In this document: in pieces, positions 29,643 through 30,793 of the stretch | How positions within the stretch are numbered: position 1 is the stretch's first letter | Layout of the letters: each line of letters begins with the position of its first letter | Source of the DNA: an uncultured Collinsella sp. | GTDB taxonomy: Bacteria > Actinomycetota > Coriobacteriia > Coriobacteriales > Coriobacteriaceae | Length of the DNA: 30,793 bases | NCBI GenBank assembly: GCA_959596505.1 | Contig: CAUFWM010000015.1 | Location: forward strand, 1 to 30,793 | Reading direction: 5' to 3' | Notes under the pieces: generated by a model | What the model was told of the DNA's origin: nothing | Database searches by the model: none | The model's input: the letters and a program-made list of their open reading frames with translations, nothing else | Program-made: the position numbers and the translations under genes

Positions 29643-30793
29643 TTAGAGCATCACGCAAGCGACGGTCAGGATGATGGCGCAGACGACGGAGAGAGCGACG
29701 ATGAGCTTAAGGGCAAACTTGAGCCAGGTCGTCCACTCGATCTTGGCCAGGGCGAGACCGCCCATGATGGCGCCGGAGGTCGGGGTGAACAGGTTCACAA
29801 CGCCGATGGCAGAGGAGAAGATCATGACCATGACCTCGGGCGAGAAGCCGAGCTTAACAGCCAGCGGTCCCATGATAGGCATGGAGACGGTAGCCATACC
29901 AGAGGTCGAGGGGATCAGGAAGGACAGGCCGAAGTAGACCAGGAAGCTCATGGGAGCGAAGATCACGCCGGACAGGCCAGCCAGAGCATTGGCGGCAGCG
30001 TCGAGGACGTAGACGTCGAGGCCGGTGTTAGCCATGAGGACGGAGATACCACGGGCGAGGGCGATGACGAGAACAACGGACATCATGTCGGCAGCGCCGG
30101 TGATGAAGGTGTTAACGATCTGCTTCTCGGACAGGCCACCGATGATACCGATCAGGACGGCCATGAGGAAGAACCAGGTGGAAGCCTCGTCGAAGTACCA
30201 CTGACCAATGGGCAGGCCGGTGATCAGGGCAGACCAGCCCTGGACGACGGCGTTACCGTCGGCGTCGTAGACAGCGCCAGCGTCGAAGAAGTTGGCGACG
30301 CCCTCGTTGAGGTCGGCCAGCGGAATGAAGCCGACGATCATGACGACGAAGGTGAAGGCAAAGGCGATCAGAACACCCTTCTGACGACCAGTGAGCTTGA
30401 CCTCATTGTGAACCTCGGAAGCAGCCTTGCCGTGAGCCTCTTCGGCGTCCTTGAGCTCCTGCATCGACAGGATGGTGGAACCCTTGTCAGCCTTGACCTT
30501 CTTGGCATAGCTCATGACGAAGAAGATGGACATGGCAGTGGTAACAATCCACAGGACGGCACCGAGGCCGATGATGATGGACTGGTTGACCTCAATGCCA
30601 ACGCCGGTCAGAGCGTCGACGGCAGCGCCGACGGCGAACGGGTTAACCGTGGAGCCCAGGCAGCCGCAGCCAGCGCCGAGCAGGACGGTGGCGGCACCGA
30701 CCATCGGGTCGAAGCCAGCGGCCATCATGGTAGCGGCAAGCAGGGCGTAGAAGGGAACGGTCTCCTCGCACATACCATAGGTGGTACCACCGA
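29643..30793 (-). CDS. YfcC family membrane carrier (partial, 5' end outside window)
   Basis: About 382 residues are visible; the start lies beyond the window edge, and the frame remains open to the last base, reading GGTTYG before MCEETVPFY. The product is a polytopic membrane protein of the YfcC / C4-dicarboxylate-like (ion transporter superfamily) group, often annotated as an arginine/ornithine antiporter-like or amino acid carrier, but substrate is not established. The family stretch GMCEETVPFYALLAATMMAAGFD and GCGCLGSTVNPFAVG are present, followed by a cytoplasmic loop rich in Lys and Glu (about 95-130 of the visible part). FFLMAVLIGIIGGLSEKQIV, the motif SFLIPSTSGMATVSMPIMGPLA, and NLFTPTSGAIMGGLALAKIEWTTWLKF come later. 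About ten membrane segments remain visible. It has a long, structured 3' UTR. Confidence 0.9.
   Translation of the reverse strand, partial: GGTTYGMCEETVPFYALLAATMMAAGFDPMVGAATVLLGAGCGCLGSTVNPFAVGAAVDALTGVGIEVNQSIIIGLGAVLWIVTTAMSIFFVMSYAKKVKADKGSTILSMQELKDAEEAHGKAASEVHNEVKLTGRQKGVLIAFAFTFVVMIVGFIPLADLNEGVANFFDAGAVYDADGNAVVQGWSALITGLPIGQWYFDEASTWFFLMAVLIGIIGGLSEKQIVNTFITGAADMMSVVLVIALARGISVLMANTGLDVYVLDAAANALAGLSGVIFAPMSFLVYFGLSFLIPSTSGMATVSMPIMGPLAVKLGFSPEVMVMIFSSAIGVVNLFTPTSGAIMGGLALAKIEWTTWLKFALKLIVALSVVCAIILTVACVML

Overview
The window is a GC-rich bacterial chromosome segment in which every supported gene lies on the minus strand. It therefore reads from high to low coordinates. The division-gene content (SepF and DivIVA present, no ftsA, wHTH-poor, LPxTG-free, actinobacterial order ftsZ-pgeF-yggS-sepF-yggT-divIVA) together with the protein sequences suggests an actinobacterium of the class Coriobacteriia, probably Collinsella-like. 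The lineage is inferred from the style of the sequences; no search was run.

Reading in the direction of transcription: (1) 30793-29501 is the 3' part of a YfcC-family membrane carrier, cut by the window edge, with a structured 3' UTR and a strong terminator. (2) 29500-27537 is a roughly 400-bp gene-free stretch carrying a 63-bp direct repeat, followed by a DUF1846 gene with its own terminator. (3) 27350-26958 is a small winged-helix regulator-like gene with a terminator. (4) 26837-24232 holds pyrG (CTP synthase) and a tightly linked xerD-type recombinase. (5) 24231-23771 is a 460-bp gene-free control region with a REP-like long hairpin, a terminator, inverted and direct repeats, a LexA-like box, G-rich MraZ-type repeats and a well-formed promoter. 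(6) 23770-8278 is the division and cell wall (dcw) cluster: mraZ, rsmH, ftsL-like, ftsI, murF, mraY, murD, ftsW, murG, murC, murB, ftsQ, ftsZ, ended by a terminator. murE, ddl and ftsA are not in it. (7) 8063-2757 holds pgeF, whose stop codon overlaps the start of pstS, followed by pstC, pstA, pstB and phoU, ended by a hairpin. (8) 2706-85 holds yggS (PLP-binding protein), sepF, yggT and divIVA, ended by a terminator.

The dcw genes build lipid II (murB, C, D, F, mraY, murG) and the septal machine (FtsZ ring, FtsQ and FtsL scaffold, FtsW-FtsI synthase). SepF and DivIVA, encoded a few kilobases downstream, tether FtsZ to the membrane and mark poles or septa. A complete high-affinity phosphate uptake operon (pstSCAB-phoU) sits in the middle of this block, between pgeF and yggS, and is translationally linked to pgeF. 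I saw no CRISPR array, tRNA, rRNA, prophage or insertion sequence. I found no clearly new multi-gene system; the most unusual signals are in the mraZ control region, the pst insertion, the intergenic repeats and the YggT start codon.
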